From the NCBI RefSeq assembly GCF_003259435.1, contig NZ_QLMA01000004.1, positions 434,001 to 498,000 on the forward strand: a stretch of 64,000 nt of DNA, given 5' to 3'. A program made the position numbers and the translations under genes. Position 1 is the stretch's first letter. Each line of letters begins with the position of its first letter. The stretch comes from Chitinophaga dinghuensis (lineage in GTDB: Bacteria > Bacteroidota > Bacteroidia > Chitinophagales > Chitinophagaceae). Shown here in pieces: positions 35,821-45,336 of this stretch. The notes under the pieces were generated by a model, which saw nothing but the letters and a program-made list of their open reading frames with translations, was not told the DNA's origin and did not search any database.

Positions 35821-36720
35821 CTATTCAGCTTTGAAATAGAACCGGATCAGCCCGAACTGAACTTCAGGCGCATCTGGGCTGGCATTGTATTTTATCTGCG
35901 TAGCAGCGCGTTTGGCAATGGCAATGAGATTATCATTGCTGATAGTAGAACCGCTCATACTATAGCTGGCAGCGATCACATTTCCTTGTTGGTCTACTTT
36001 TATACTGATGGCTACATAGCCGGATTCGTTGCTGTCGTAGGTGACGGAAGGTCTGCCGATCAGACTGCGTCCTTTGAGATTGAAATCAGATCTGCCGCCG
36101 CCGAGGCCGCCACCGCCCGTATAGCCTTTGGCGTTAGGGTCTCCGTTTATCTGGCCACGGTCGCCGGGTTTGCCGGTATTTCCTTCGCCGGTGGAGCTGT
36201 TGGAGCCATTGGCGCCGTTGCCACTATGTGCGGAATTATTATTGGTGATACCACCAAACACTGCTTTCGGTTTTGGAGCAGGTGCTGGGGGCGCTGGTTT
36301 CGGAGGCGTTTCAACTGCCGGTTTTTTCGCTGGCTTTTTTTCCGGTTTAGGTTCCAGTTTTTTAGGCAATTCCTTTGGAGGCTTCACCACTGGTTTTTCC
36401 GGTTTTTTTACTTCAGGGGCGTCTGCATCATTATCAGTAGCGATATCCTGCGGAGGAGCTTCATCTGTTTTCGCCGGTTCCTGGGTTTCTGTGGGAGCTG
36501 GCGTTGGCGCCTCTGCTGCCGGAGGATTTGGATCAAGCGGTTGTACATCGCCCATACCATCATCGGAGGTACCGAGATTTACTTCCATACCCAAATCTTG
36601 ATTGGGTAACGGAGGCGGCGCAGAGAATCCTGCAAACAACAATGCAACTAACAGCAACGCATGTACGCCGATAGTCACTCCTAAAGCCTTAATATTCTTC
36701 TTCTTATTATCTTCCTGCAT
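35821..36720 (-). CDS. TonB family energy transducer
   Basis: Carries proton-motive energy from the inner membrane to outer-membrane receptors. 299 residues from the ATG at 36720 (a TTG at 36747 is in frame). One N-terminal membrane helix (about 12-30), a Pro/Lys/Glu-rich spacer (about 60-160, with PEKPVVKPPKELPKK repeats), a Gly/Asn-rich linker (about 165-215), and a C-terminal TonB-like domain (about 220-299) with GYVAISIKVDQQGNVIAASYS. ExbB and ExbD are not in the window; they may lie elsewhere, because the MFS gene is divergent. Confidence 0.82.
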   Translation of the reverse strand: MQEDNKKKNIKALGVTIGVHALLLVALLFAGFSAPPPLPNQDLGMEVNLGTSDDGMGDVQPLDPNPPAAEAPTPAPTETQEPAKTDEAPPQDIATDNDADAPEVKKPEKPVVKPPKELPKKLEPKPEKKPAKKPAVETPPKPAPPAPAPKPKAVFGGITNNNSAHSGNGANGSNSSTGEGNTGKPGDRGQINGDPNAKGYTGGGGLGGGRSDFNLKGRSLIGRPSVTYDSNESGYVAISIKVDQQGNVIAASYSMSGSTISNDNLIAIAKRAATQIKYNASPDAPEVQFGLIRFYFKAE

Positions 36721-36812
36721 GTTGTCTGCTGCTTGATCTTCAATCAAAGTTAATAATTACCGGATAAGTTCCACCATTATCCGTTATTAAATTTTATCTT
36801 TACAACCTGCTT

Positions 36813-38030
36813 ATGAATCCCGTACAAAAAACTTTGAGTCTTTATCGAAATGCCTACTCAGGGCTTTCCCCGGCGACTTGGTGGTTATCGTTAATCCTGC
36901 TGATCAACAGAAGTGGCACCATGGTCATTCCTTTCATGACGGTGTATCTTACCCAGCATTTACATTTTACCATCGGACAGGCAGGTATTGTAATGGCCTG
37001 TTTCGGTTCGGGTGCAATTGTGGGCGCTTCACTCGGCGGTTGGCTGTCAGATAAAATCGGATTTTATCAGGTCCAGTTCTGGAGTCTTTTTTCTAACGGT
37101 TTATTATTCATTTTATTGGGCCAGATGCATACATTTCCACAGATTTGTATCTGCGTCTTCGCATTGAGTTCTGTAGGCGATGCCTTCCGACCGGCCAACA
37201 GTATTGCCATTGCGGCGTATAGCAAACCAGAAAACAGAACCAGATCCTATTCTCTGAATCGCCTGGCAGTAAACCTGGGATGGTCTGTAGGTCCTGCTAT
37301 CGGTGGTATCCTGGCCAGTTTCAGCTATGATTTGCTGTTCTGGGCAGACGGCGCCACCTGTATCACTGCGGCTATTCTCATGCGCGTATTCCTGCCTCCA
37401 GTACCGGCTCCCGCCAAAAGTCATGCCGATAAATCCAGTACCAAAGATGGTGTATGGAAAGACAAGATCTATATATGGTTCCTGGGCTTCGCCATGCTAA
37501 GCGCCATTTGCCTGTTCCAGTTTTCCAGTATTGTCCCGCTCTACTTCAAAGAGGTGCTGCATTTGGAAGAATGGGCCATCGGTCTGAATATGTCTGTTAA
37601 CGGTATCATGATCGCTGTTATTGAAATGGTGATGATCTATCATCTGGATGGTCGAATGCCCAACCTGCTCTTCATTGTTCGTGGAGCCCTCGTGGTTTGC
37701 CTGGCGTATATCTTCCTGTCGGCCATGCCCGCATTTTGGATAGTGGCATCTGTATTCATGGTGATCATCACTTTTGGGGAGATGCTTACCCTGCCGTTTA
37801 TGAACAGCTTCTGGATAGCCCGTAGTAAGGACCATAACCGCGGCCAGTATGCTGCGCTCTATACGATCTCTTATTCCGTCGCCAATATTGTTTCTCCTAC
37901 CGCAGGCGCCTTTGTAGTAGGTCACCTGGGTTTCCGGATCTGGTGGGGACTCACCGCATTCGGTTGCGTGCTGGCTGCAACGGGCTTCTTCTTCCTCCAG
38001 AAAAAGCTGGATGCCGCTAAAAATTTATAA
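36813..38030 (+). CDS. MFS transporter (DHA1-like)
   Basis: 405 residues with about 12 membrane segments. The loop 2-3 signature GGWLSDKIGFYQ and the segment NLGWSVGPAIGGIL are typical of drug:H+ antiporters. Substrate unknown. TATCTTTA near 36794-36801 is a possible -7 element. The AraC regulator downstream may control it, but they are 104 bases apart without an obvious operon link. Confidence 0.88.
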   Translation: MNPVQKTLSLYRNAYSGLSPATWWLSLILLINRSGTMVIPFMTVYLTQHLHFTIGQAGIVMACFGSGAIVGASLGGWLSDKIGFYQVQFWSLFSNGLLFILLGQMHTFPQICICVFALSSVGDAFRPANSIAIAAYSKPENRTRSYSLNRLAVNLGWSVGPAIGGILASFSYDLLFWADGATCITAAILMRVFLPPVPAPAKSHADKSSTKDGVWKDKIYIWFLGFAMLSAICLFQFSSIVPLYFKEVLHLEEWAIGLNMSVNGIMIAVIEMVMIYHLDGRMPNLLFIVRGALVVCLAYIFLSAMPAFWIVASVFMVIITFGEMLTLPFMNSFWIARSKDHNRGQYAALYTISYSVANIVSPTAGAFVVGHLGFRIWWGLTAFGCVLAATGFFFLQKKLDAAKNL

Positions 38031-38134
38031 AACTCAAACGGCTGATATCGCTATCCATCACAAAAATTGTTAAACGATATACAAATATTGTCCCCGATTT
38101 GCTAAAATCTGGTAAAAAGTAGTAAAATTGGTAA

Positions 38135-39061
38135 ATGAAAGTTATCCAATTTACAGTTCCGGTAGCTGATGAAGGCTCCGTAGTAGTACAGGAGGACATC
38201 TTACCATACTTTTACCACTACCTGCACCGCCACAAGGAGGCGCAGATTACCCTCATTATCCGTGGCGAGGGTACGCTTATCACCGGGAACTATACGCAGC
38301 CGTTTAAGGCAGGAGAGGTCTATGTAATTGGCGCCAATCAGCCCCATATGTTTAAAGGGGATGCCAAATACTTCGAGAACCTGAAAGAGAAGAATATTCA
38401 CGCCATACATATTTTCTTTGACCACGAACACGCTCTCCAGGGATTACTGAGACTTCCAGAAATGGAAGGCATCCGTAAATTCCTCCAGCATTCCAGGAAT
38501 AGTTTGCAGCTACCCGCGATGTACGAAGAACGTTTCGGACCAGATATTGTCCGGATTTCAAAACTGACAGGAGCAGAACGCCTGCTGGCTTTTGTGCAGT
38601 TGTTACTGCAGATGACGAAACAGGTGAAGGAGTGGAAGTCTTTGTCTACCGGGTTCTCCCGCCATGCTTACAGTGAATCCGAAGGGCTTCGGATGAATGA
38701 TATCTACCAATATACCCTGGAGCATTACGCGGAAAATATTACGCTGGGGAAAATTGCGAATGTAGCGCACCTCACTACCTATGCATTCTGCAAATATTTT
38801 AAGAAACATACCCGCAAAACATACCTGGAATTCCTGAATGAAATCAGGATCAATGCAGCCTGTAAGAAAATTATAGGAGGGGAATATGATAGCATCGCCT
38901 CAGTGGCTTATGCAACGGGGTATAACAATCCAATTACTTTTAACCGGGTATTCAGAAAGGTGACCGGGATGTCCCCATCATCCTATGCGCGCCAGTACCG
39001 ATTTGGAGCTGAAAGCGCGCACAGGGACGGGTTATTGCTATCACTGGAAGAAGAATCCTAG
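38135..39061 (+). CDS. AraC family transcriptional regulator with cupin-like N-terminus
   Basis: 308 residues. The N-terminal sensor part (about 1-100) has cupin-like strands with HKEAQITLIIRGEGTLITG and FKAGEVYVIGANQPHMF; the C-terminal AraC domain (about 190-290) has two helix-turn-helix units, with FCKYFKKHTRKTYLEFLNEIRI and VAYATGYNNPITFNRVFRKVTGMSPSSYAR. Ligand likely a sugar but not provable. The 3' end overlaps the convergent radical SAM gene by 4 bases. Confidence 0.92.
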   Translation: MKVIQFTVPVADEGSVVVQEDILPYFYHYLHRHKEAQITLIIRGEGTLITGNYTQPFKAGEVYVIGANQPHMFKGDAKYFENLKEKNIHAIHIFFDHEHALQGLLRLPEMEGIRKFLQHSRNSLQLPAMYEERFGPDIVRISKLTGAERLLAFVQLLLQMTKQVKEWKSLSTGFSRHAYSESEGLRMNDIYQYTLEHYAENITLGKIANVAHLTTYAFCKYFKKHTRKTYLEFLNEIRINAACKKIIGGEYDSIASVAYATGYNNPITFNRVFRKVTGMSPSSYARQYRFGAESAHRDGLLLSLEEES

Positions 39062-40359
39062 TGAGCGAAATCTTCCATATAATCTCCGGTGATACGTTCC
39101 ATCGGAGGATTGAAGTATCCGAATTTCACATTCGGGAACTCTTCATGTATCAGGTCCATCAATTGCTTGATACCCATACATTCGCCAGTTTCCGCAATAT
39201 TCATACGACCCAGGTACCAGTCCGGATCAATATTGAAATTACGCCATTGGATCATGTTCAGGTCCGTTTCCTGGATGAGCTTACGTAATGCTTCATACTC
39301 AGCCTCTGTATCGGTCATACCTGGGAATACGAAATAGTTGATGGAAGTCCATCCGCCAAATTCGCGCACCACTTTCAGGCTTTCCACAATATCCTCGAAT
39401 TTATAGTTATTCGGACGGTAATACGGCGTATAGTATTTGTCCTGGCAGGAGTTCATACTTACGCGAATACTGTTCAGACCCGCTTCACAGAGGGCTCTTA
39501 CTGCATCTGGCTTACTACCGTTGGTGTTGATATTGATGCTGCCTTTTGGTGTGTGCTTACGAATTTCGATGATAGATTCACGGATTGTTTCCCACATCAG
39601 CAGGGGTTCACCTTCACAACCTTGTCCGAAACTTACGATTGGGAAAGGCGCTGATTCCAGGTGAGGAACCGTATACTCCACAATTTCTTCCGCTGTAGGC
39701 TTGAAACGCAGACGATCCTGTGTAGAAACGATGCTTTCTTCTTCCGGCTGGAAGGAGATACAGCCTACACAGTTAGCGTTACAGGCAGGGGAGGAAGGAA
39801 TCGGGCATTCCCATCTGCCCATGAAATAGTTACGGGCAGCAGGACATTCATATGTCAGGGCGCAGTTTTCAGCAAGATGTTGTACCAGCCTGTTATGCGG
39901 GTAGGCAGCCATCAGCTGGTTTACGCCTTGTTTTACTTTTTTGGCATCGAAACCGCCACATTCCTGGCGAATATCCGCTTCAATACGGGTCGCAGGAACA
40001 TAGAATTTACCATCCAGCCAACCTACTGCTGTGTAGCAGAAAAGTGGGAGGGTTGGGGCATCCGGCATAGTCTCGTAAGCAGCCAGGTAAAATCCGGTAT
40101 GTGCCGGCGGAATAAAAGCCGCTACAGCCCAACCTTTTTCACAGAGTTCCATCTCTCCGGTTTCCGCGTTGAGACCAATTCCTCTGCGGCCTGGCAATTC
40201 ATACAGGTTTCCGCCTTCAGGTAATTCGATCCATTCCTCTACGTCAATGGGATAGGCATCCCAGCCACTACGTCCAGCCACGTGCATAGACGTATCTTCG
40301 AAGATATTACCCTCTCCGTCGGAATAAAGTATGTAAGGTGATTGCTTTAATACCGCCAT
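39058..40359 (-). CDS. Radical SAM enzyme of unknown function
   Basis: 433 residues. The [4Fe-4S] motif CNANCVGC (Cx3Cx2C) is not at the N-terminus but near residues 194-201, after an N-terminal domain of about 180 residues that holds several further cysteines (CGGF, CALTYEC). The radical SAM core then follows, with FGQGCEGEPLL (the GGE-like motif) and SININTNGS. No known subfamily is recognised. It is the last gene of an operon with the membrane protein at 40388 and the ureohydrolase at 40983, both on the minus strand. Confidence 0.82.
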   Translation of the reverse strand: MAVLKQSPYILYSDGEGNIFEDTSMHVAGRSGWDAYPIDVEEWIELPEGGNLYELPGRRGIGLNAETGEMELCEKGWAVAAFIPPAHTGFYLAAYETMPDAPTLPLFCYTAVGWLDGKFYVPATRIEADIRQECGGFDAKKVKQGVNQLMAAYPHNRLVQHLAENCALTYECPAARNYFMGRWECPIPSSPACNANCVGCISFQPEEESIVSTQDRLRFKPTAEEIVEYTVPHLESAPFPIVSFGQGCEGEPLLMWETIRESIIEIRKHTPKGSININTNGSKPDAVRALCEAGLNSIRVSMNSCQDKYYTPYYRPNNYKFEDIVESLKVVREFGGWTSINYFVFPGMTDTEAEYEALRKLIQETDLNMIQWRNFNIDPDWYLGRMNIAETGECMGIKQLMDLIHEEFPNVKFGYFNPPMERITGDYMEDFAH

Positions 40360-40387
40360 AAATGTTGTTGATTAATCAGTATCCTTA

Positions 40388-40972
40388 TCAGATCCTGCTT
40401 TTGCAAAATGCGTTCAGTGCGTCTCTTTCTTCCGGCGCTGGCATTTCTACCAGTTCCAGCTGTAATACTTTGTTGGATTTAAAATCCAGCGTCAGCAGGT
40501 CATTACGCAAAATTACGTTATTCAGCTCGTTCCAGCCAATCACCTTTGGAGTGAAAGCTGTCGGAACAGTAATGCCCGTCTTGTCCAGCTGCATAAATGC
40601 CGGCTGAAATACCTTGTATTCCGACCAGGCAATATACCCCAGGCCTGCACCAATCACAATCAGCATGAAAGCGGCTGTGGGGGCCAGGTGGGAGAGGAAG
40701 TAGAGACTACCGGTCAGGCAAATGAATACCTGTACGATGCGCGCCATAATATTGGCTGCCGGGAAATTTTTAAACTTCCTGGCAGTAAAAGGAAATAGGA
40801 GACTGGCGAGCCCTACCAGGAAAAAGAAGGTAGCCAGAAACCAATTGGGCTGAGCTCCCCGGTAAATGCCAATGGCATTCACCAGGAACAGCACTCCCAC
40901 TATGCCATGCATAACAGGCAGTAATTTCAACCTGTTATTGGCATTGGGATGTATAATACGCAGTTTGTACAT
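40388..40972 (-). CDS. Four-helix membrane protein with PH-like C-terminal domain
   Basis: 194 residues. Four hydrophobic segments (about 17-35, 44-62, 74-92 and 97-115), then a soluble part (about 125-194) with AFMQLDKTGITVPTAFTPKVIGWNELNNVILRND-like strands that resemble a bacterial PH domain. Function unknown. It lies 10 bases after the ureohydrolase and 28 before the radical SAM gene, so it is probably co-expressed with both. Confidence 0.7.
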   Translation of the reverse strand: MYKLRIIHPNANNRLKLLPVMHGIVGVLFLVNAIGIYRGAQPNWFLATFFFLVGLASLLFPFTARKFKNFPAANIMARIVQVFICLTGSLYFLSHLAPTAAFMLIVIGAGLGYIAWSEYKVFQPAFMQLDKTGITVPTAFTPKVIGWNELNNVILRNDLLTLDFKSNKVLQLELVEMPAPEERDALNAFCKSRI

Positions 40973-40982
40973 GCAGTAGTAT

Positions 40983-42026
40983 TTATTTGTTGGCGCTCAC
41001 CAGGAGGTTGCAGAGTTTGAACAGTACGCGTGCGCCTACGTTAGCATCCCATTCGTCGTGGGAAGCGCTCACTTCGTTCAGGTCAAAACCAATCAACTGA
41101 CGACCGCTGGCGATCACACGTTTGAAAAGGTAATAAACCTGTTCTGTTTCGAAACCACCGCTTACCGGCGTACCTGTGTGCGGACACAGTTTCGGATCAA
41201 GTCCGTCAATATCGAAGCTGATGTAAACCTGCTGTGGCAAAGTATCTACGATGCTATCACAGATAGATTTCCAGGTCTCGCCTTCGAATTGTCTTTCTTT
41301 AATATCCTTATCGAAGAAGGTAACCACTTTACCATTACTATCGTTGATGTAGTCTACTTCTTCTTCGCAATAATCACGAATACCTACCTGCACCAGTTTC
41401 TGTAACTGTGGAACTTCCGCCAGCGCATTGAACATGATAGAGGCATGTGAATATTTAAAACCTTCATAGCTGTCGCGCAGATCACAGTGTGCATCGATCT
41501 GGAGAATACCAAAATCGCCTTTATGCTCGCCGATAGCTTTAAAGAAGCCCAGAGGAGTACTGTGGTCACCGCCTATCAGGCCTACCAGTTTACCTTTAGA
41601 GAGGAGTTCGCGGGTTTGATTGTATACCCACTCGTTCATCGCTCTGGTGCCATTATTGACGTCTACCAGGGTCTTTTTCAGAAACTCATTTTCTGAAATA
41701 TCACCACCTTCCATCAGGAATTTCAGATACAGCTCCGCTTCTTTACGCAGGTAATCACTACGCAACAGCAGGTGTTTGTCTGGTTCCCGCATAAAGAATC
41801 CCTGTTTCCAGCCGTCTTTTACGTCTGAATCGTAGAGGTCTACCTGCAGGGAAGCCCTGAAAATATGCTCCGGACCACGGGCAGTACCATTACTATAGGA
41901 GACAGTCACTTCCCAAGGTACTGGCAACAGTACCAGTCGAGCATCATCTTCCTGAAAAGGCAGCCCGAAAATGTTGTTTGACAACAGCCCAACTGAGTTC
42001 GGGTCAAATTGAGATAAATCAGCCAT
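40983..42026 (-). CDS. Ureohydrolase family enzyme (arginase/agmatinase/formimidoylglutamase)
   Basis: 347 residues with a full set of binuclear manganese ligands: GGDHS near residue 150, DAHCDLRD near 178, and SFDIDGLDP near 272. Members hydrolyse arginine, agmatine or formiminoglutamate with release of urea or formamide; the sequence does not settle which. First gene of a three-gene minus-strand operon. It has an exact -7 element TATCTTTG at 42055-42062. Confidence 0.87.
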   Translation of the reverse strand: MADLSQFDPNSVGLLSNNIFGLPFQEDDARLVLLPVPWEVTVSYSNGTARGPEHIFRASLQVDLYDSDVKDGWKQGFFMREPDKHLLLRSDYLRKEAELYLKFLMEGGDISENEFLKKTLVDVNNGTRAMNEWVYNQTRELLSKGKLVGLIGGDHSTPLGFFKAIGEHKGDFGILQIDAHCDLRDSYEGFKYSHASIMFNALAEVPQLQKLVQVGIRDYCEEEVDYINDSNGKVVTFFDKDIKERQFEGETWKSICDSIVDTLPQQVYISFDIDGLDPKLCPHTGTPVSGGFETEQVYYLFKRVIASGRQLIGFDLNEVSASHDEWDANVGARVLFKLCNLLVSANK

Positions 42027-42054
42027 GATAAAATTCTAAATTCAAAATTCCGCG

Positions 42055-42062
42055 CAAAGATA
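42055..42062 (-). promoter_or_regulatory. -7 element of the ureohydrolase operon
   Basis: Exact TATCTTTG on the minus strand, about 30 bases upstream of the ATG at 42026. The -33 element is not clear. Confidence 0.5.
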
Positions 42063-42118
42063 ATATATGTTTACTTACCGCCCCTTTTCATTAAAAAAGA
42101 ATTGCCTTTTATATAAAT

Positions 42119-42152
42119 TTTGACTTCCGAAGACCATTTTGCGTTAATTTTG
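42119..42152 (+). promoter_or_regulatory. Promoter of ccmE-ccmF
   Basis: TTTG at 42119-42122 and exact TAATTTTG at 42145-42152, 22 bases apart, a near-consensus Bacteroidota promoter, leaving a leader of about 105 bases before ccmE. Confidence 0.6.
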
Positions 42153-42262
42153 CGGCATTATTTAGGATTAGATAAATACAGGTTTTTTGCAATGGGTTTG
42201 AAAGATAGACTGGTGGAGGGTTTTGCAGCTTGTATCACGACAATAGGGAAGATTATTTTCAT

Positions 42263-42661
42263 ATGAAAAAAACAAATATTATACTGCTGGTGGTTATTGC
42301 GGTGGCAATAGGGGTGATTATTACCATGGTGGGTGATTTCAGTACCTATGAAACATTCGCAACCGCCCGACAGAAAGAAGGGAAGGAGTTCCATGTGATC
42401 GGCACGCTAGATACGCTTCAGCATATGAGCTACGATCCACAGAAAGATGCCAACTTATTTAGTTTCTATGTAAAAGATAAAACCGGAGAAACTCGCCGGG
42501 TGGTGTTTTATGGCGCCAAACCTACTGACTTCGAAAAAGCGGAATCAATAGTACTCACTGGTAAAATGGAAGGACAGGAATTTCATTGCAACAAAATCCT
42601 GATGAAATGTCCATCCAAATATAAAAACGACCAGGTAGCAGTTGGCAATCAGACACTTTAA
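42263..42661 (+). CDS. ccmE: Cytochrome c maturation protein CcmE, CxxxY variant
   Basis: Periplasmic heme chaperone of the Ccm system, 132 residues from the ATG at 42263 (the longer frame lacks a good start). One N-terminal membrane anchor (about 5-23), then an OB-fold with LFSFYVKDKTGETRRVVFYG. The heme-attachment motif is Cys116-Pro-Ser-Lys-Tyr120, that is CxxxY, in place of the HxxxY of E. coli CcmE. A CxxxY form is known from Desulfovibrio and some archaea. ccmF follows after 18 bases. Others of the system are outside the window. Confidence 0.85.
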   Translation: MKKTNIILLVVIAVAIGVIITMVGDFSTYETFATARQKEGKEFHVIGTLDTLQHMSYDPQKDANLFSFYVKDKTGETRRVVFYGAKPTDFEKAESIVLTGKMEGQEFHCNKILMKCPSKYKNDQVAVGNQTL

Positions 42662-42679
42662 TCTTTAGCTGTAGAAATC

Positions 42680-45220
42680 ATGAAGTTTGTAGGGGAACAT
42701 TTATTACTGGGACAACTCGGTCACTTCTTTGCCGTCCTGGCATTTGTAGCATCAATGGTAGCATCCGTATCCTACTATTGCGCCGTGGTAAATAAAGAAG
42801 AATCGGCAAAAGCATCCTGGAAAAAGGTAGGCAGATGGAGCTTTTTTATTCAATCCATAGCAGTACTGGCTATTTTCTGCTGCCTGTTCTATATTCTGTA
42901 TAATCACTTTTTTGAATACAAATACGCATGGCGCAATACCTCCCGCGACCTGCCTGTTCAATATCTCTTTTCCAGCCTCTGGTCCGATCAGGAAGGTAGC
43001 TTCCTGCTGTGGAGCATCTGGAACAGCGTACTGGGTATTGTCCTCATCCGCACCAGCGGTAAATGGGAAACCCCGGTAATGACTGTTATTTCCATTTCTC
43101 AGCTGATGATGAGCAGTATGCTGCTCGGTATCTTTATCCTCGGTTATAAAGTAGGTAGCAACCCATTCATGCTCCTGCGCCAGGCAGAAGAAAACCAGGC
43201 AGCGCCTATTTTCCAGTCTGCCGAATATCTCAGCTTCATCAAAGACGGTAACGGGCTCAACCTGACCCTCCAGAACTACTGGATGGTGATTCACCCACCT
43301 GTACTGTTCCTGGGGTTTGCCTCTACCATCGTTCCGTTTGCCTTCGCTTTCGCAGGCATCTGGACCCGCGATTATACCGGCTGGACCAAACCAGTCCTGC
43401 CTTGGGGCCTGTTTGCTATCGCCATTCTTGGTCTTGGTATCATGATGGGCGCGGCATGGGCGTATGAGTCTCTCAACTTCGGTGGTTACTGGGCTTGGGA
43501 CCCTGTAGAAAACGCATCCCTGGTGCCATGGCTTTGCATGGTAGCAGGCGTACATACCTGCCTGGCCTATAAATCTACTGGCCATGCACTGAAATCTACC
43601 GTATTTTTCTTCTTTATCTCTTTCATTACCATCCTGTATTCCACCTTCCTTACCAGAAGCGGTATCCTGGGTGATTCTTCTGTACACTCCTTCACCGATC
43701 TGGGTATGAGCGGCCAGCTCCTGATTTTCATGGCTGTATTCACCGTTCCTTCCATCTGGATCATGATTGCACGGAGGAAAGAGATTCCTACGGTAAACAA
43801 GGAAGAAAGCACTTATTCCCGCGAATTCTGGCTGTTTGTAGGCGCGCTGGTACTGCTGATCGCAGCTATCCAGATTACCTTCACCACCTCCATTCCGGTA
43901 TGGAATAAACTGCTGGATATCACCGGTCTGAGAAATCTGCTCAAAATAGATCAGATGGCGCCTCCTTCTGATGTGATGTTCCATTACAATAAAATCCAGA
44001 TCTGGCTGGCGATCATCGTGGGTATCCTCACTGCGCTGGTTCAGTTCATGAAATATAAGGATACGCCTCGCCGCGAGCTCACCCGCAAGCTGCTGCTGCC
44101 TACAGCTATTTCACTGGTGGCTACACTGGCAATTATCTTCGCTGGTGGCGTTCACTTTACTGAGTATGGCGCTGGTTTCCTGGCTGCGATTTACTTCATG
44201 CTGTTCGCCAGCATCTACGCAGTGGTAGGTAACTTCATGTATATTTTCATCGGCCTGAAAGGGAAAGTGAAATCAGCAGGCGCTTCTATCGCTCACGTTG
44301 GTTTTGGTATGGTGCTCCTGGGCGCATTACTCTCTTCTGCAAAGAAGGAAGTCATCTCCCTGGATAAAATGAAAATGCTGAGCCAGGACATCTTCCGTAA
44401 AGAAAGTAAACAGAATGCCCGCGAAAATATCATGTTGCCGCTGGGAGTACCTGTTGAAATGGGCGAATACCACGCTACTTATGTGGGCGATTCTTCCGCT
44501 ACCGGAGATGCTAAAGTGTACTTCAAAGTAGATTATGAACGTAAGGATAAATCAGGTAAAATAGTAGAGCACTTCCGCCTCTATCCAAATGCATTTGTCA
44601 ATACCAAAGAAAATGCACTGACTTCCAATCCTTCTTCCAGACATTACCTGGACAGAGATATCTTCACCTATATCACTGCTACACCGCCGCTGAAAGATAA
44701 AAATGCGCCTGCCGATGATTCTACCAAATATGTATCACATGAGGTAAAACCAGGTGACTCAATCTTCTTCTCCAAAGGATTCATGATCCTGAAAGACATC
44801 AACACCAAAGTGTCTAACAGAAATTATGAGGCGAAAGCCGGCGATCTGGCTGTAGGTGCAGACCTGGAAGTATTCACGCAGACAGATGATCATTTCAAAC
44901 TGCAACCAGTATACCTGATCCGCGACAGCGCTTATCAGTACAGCATCGAAGATACCCTGGCGCCACTTGCCCTCCAGGTTCGCTTCAGCAAAATCCTGCC
45001 TGCCGAAAACAAAGTGCAGATTAAAGTGAAAGAAGCAGATTCCAACAGCGATTATATCATCATGAAAGCGATCGTTTTCCCATACATCAACGTATTGTGG
45101 TTAGGCGTTATCGTGATGATTGTAGGTACCTTTATCGCAATCGCTTACAGAGTGAAACTGAATAAAGGCGGCAAAACCGGCGCTGCAAAAGCAAAAGAGC
45201 CTGCCAAACAAAAAGTATAA
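42680..45220 (+). CDS. ccmF: Cytochrome c heme lyase CcmF
   Basis: Inner-membrane protein that ligates heme to apocytochrome c with CcmE. 846 residues: about 12-14 membrane segments over residues 5-560, the WWD-type heme-handling motif GGYWAWDPVENASLVPWL (about 269-286) and conserved periplasmic histidines; then a periplasmic domain (about 580-800) and a final membrane helix near 815-835. Longer than the E. coli protein (647), mainly in the C-terminal periplasmic part. Co-transcribed with ccmE. No ccmABC, G or H is in the window. Confidence 0.93.
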   Translation: MKFVGEHLLLGQLGHFFAVLAFVASMVASVSYYCAVVNKEESAKASWKKVGRWSFFIQSIAVLAIFCCLFYILYNHFFEYKYAWRNTSRDLPVQYLFSSLWSDQEGSFLLWSIWNSVLGIVLIRTSGKWETPVMTVISISQLMMSSMLLGIFILGYKVGSNPFMLLRQAEENQAAPIFQSAEYLSFIKDGNGLNLTLQNYWMVIHPPVLFLGFASTIVPFAFAFAGIWTRDYTGWTKPVLPWGLFAIAILGLGIMMGAAWAYESLNFGGYWAWDPVENASLVPWLCMVAGVHTCLAYKSTGHALKSTVFFFFISFITILYSTFLTRSGILGDSSVHSFTDLGMSGQLLIFMAVFTVPSIWIMIARRKEIPTVNKEESTYSREFWLFVGALVLLIAAIQITFTTSIPVWNKLLDITGLRNLLKIDQMAPPSDVMFHYNKIQIWLAIIVGILTALVQFMKYKDTPRRELTRKLLLPTAISLVATLAIIFAGGVHFTEYGAGFLAAIYFMLFASIYAVVGNFMYIFIGLKGKVKSAGASIAHVGFGMVLLGALLSSAKKEVISLDKMKMLSQDIFRKESKQNARENIMLPLGVPVEMGEYHATYVGDSSATGDAKVYFKVDYERKDKSGKIVEHFRLYPNAFVNTKENALTSNPSSRHYLDRDIFTYITATPPLKDKNAPADDSTKYVSHEVKPGDSIFFSKGFMILKDINTKVSNRNYEAKAGDLAVGADLEVFTQTDDHFKLQPVYLIRDSAYQYSIEDTLAPLALQVRFSKILPAENKVQIKVKEADSNSDYIIMKAIVFPYINVLWLGVIVMIVGTFIAIAYRVKLNKGGKTGAAKAKEPAKQKV

Positions 45221-45247
45221 CGACATTCGTCATTAATAAATTTTTAA

Positions 45248-45282
45248 ATGGTGTTCCACAATGTTGGGACACCATTTTTTTA
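45248..45282 (+). terminator. Terminator after ccmF
   Basis: 10-bp stem ATGGTGTTCC/GGGACACCAT with one G-U pair and an 8-base loop, then a T-run. Confidence 0.85.
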
Positions 45283-45336
45283 TGCGATTTTTAACCGTAA
45301 TATTTTCCTAGATTTATAGTAATAAAATCCTCGGTT

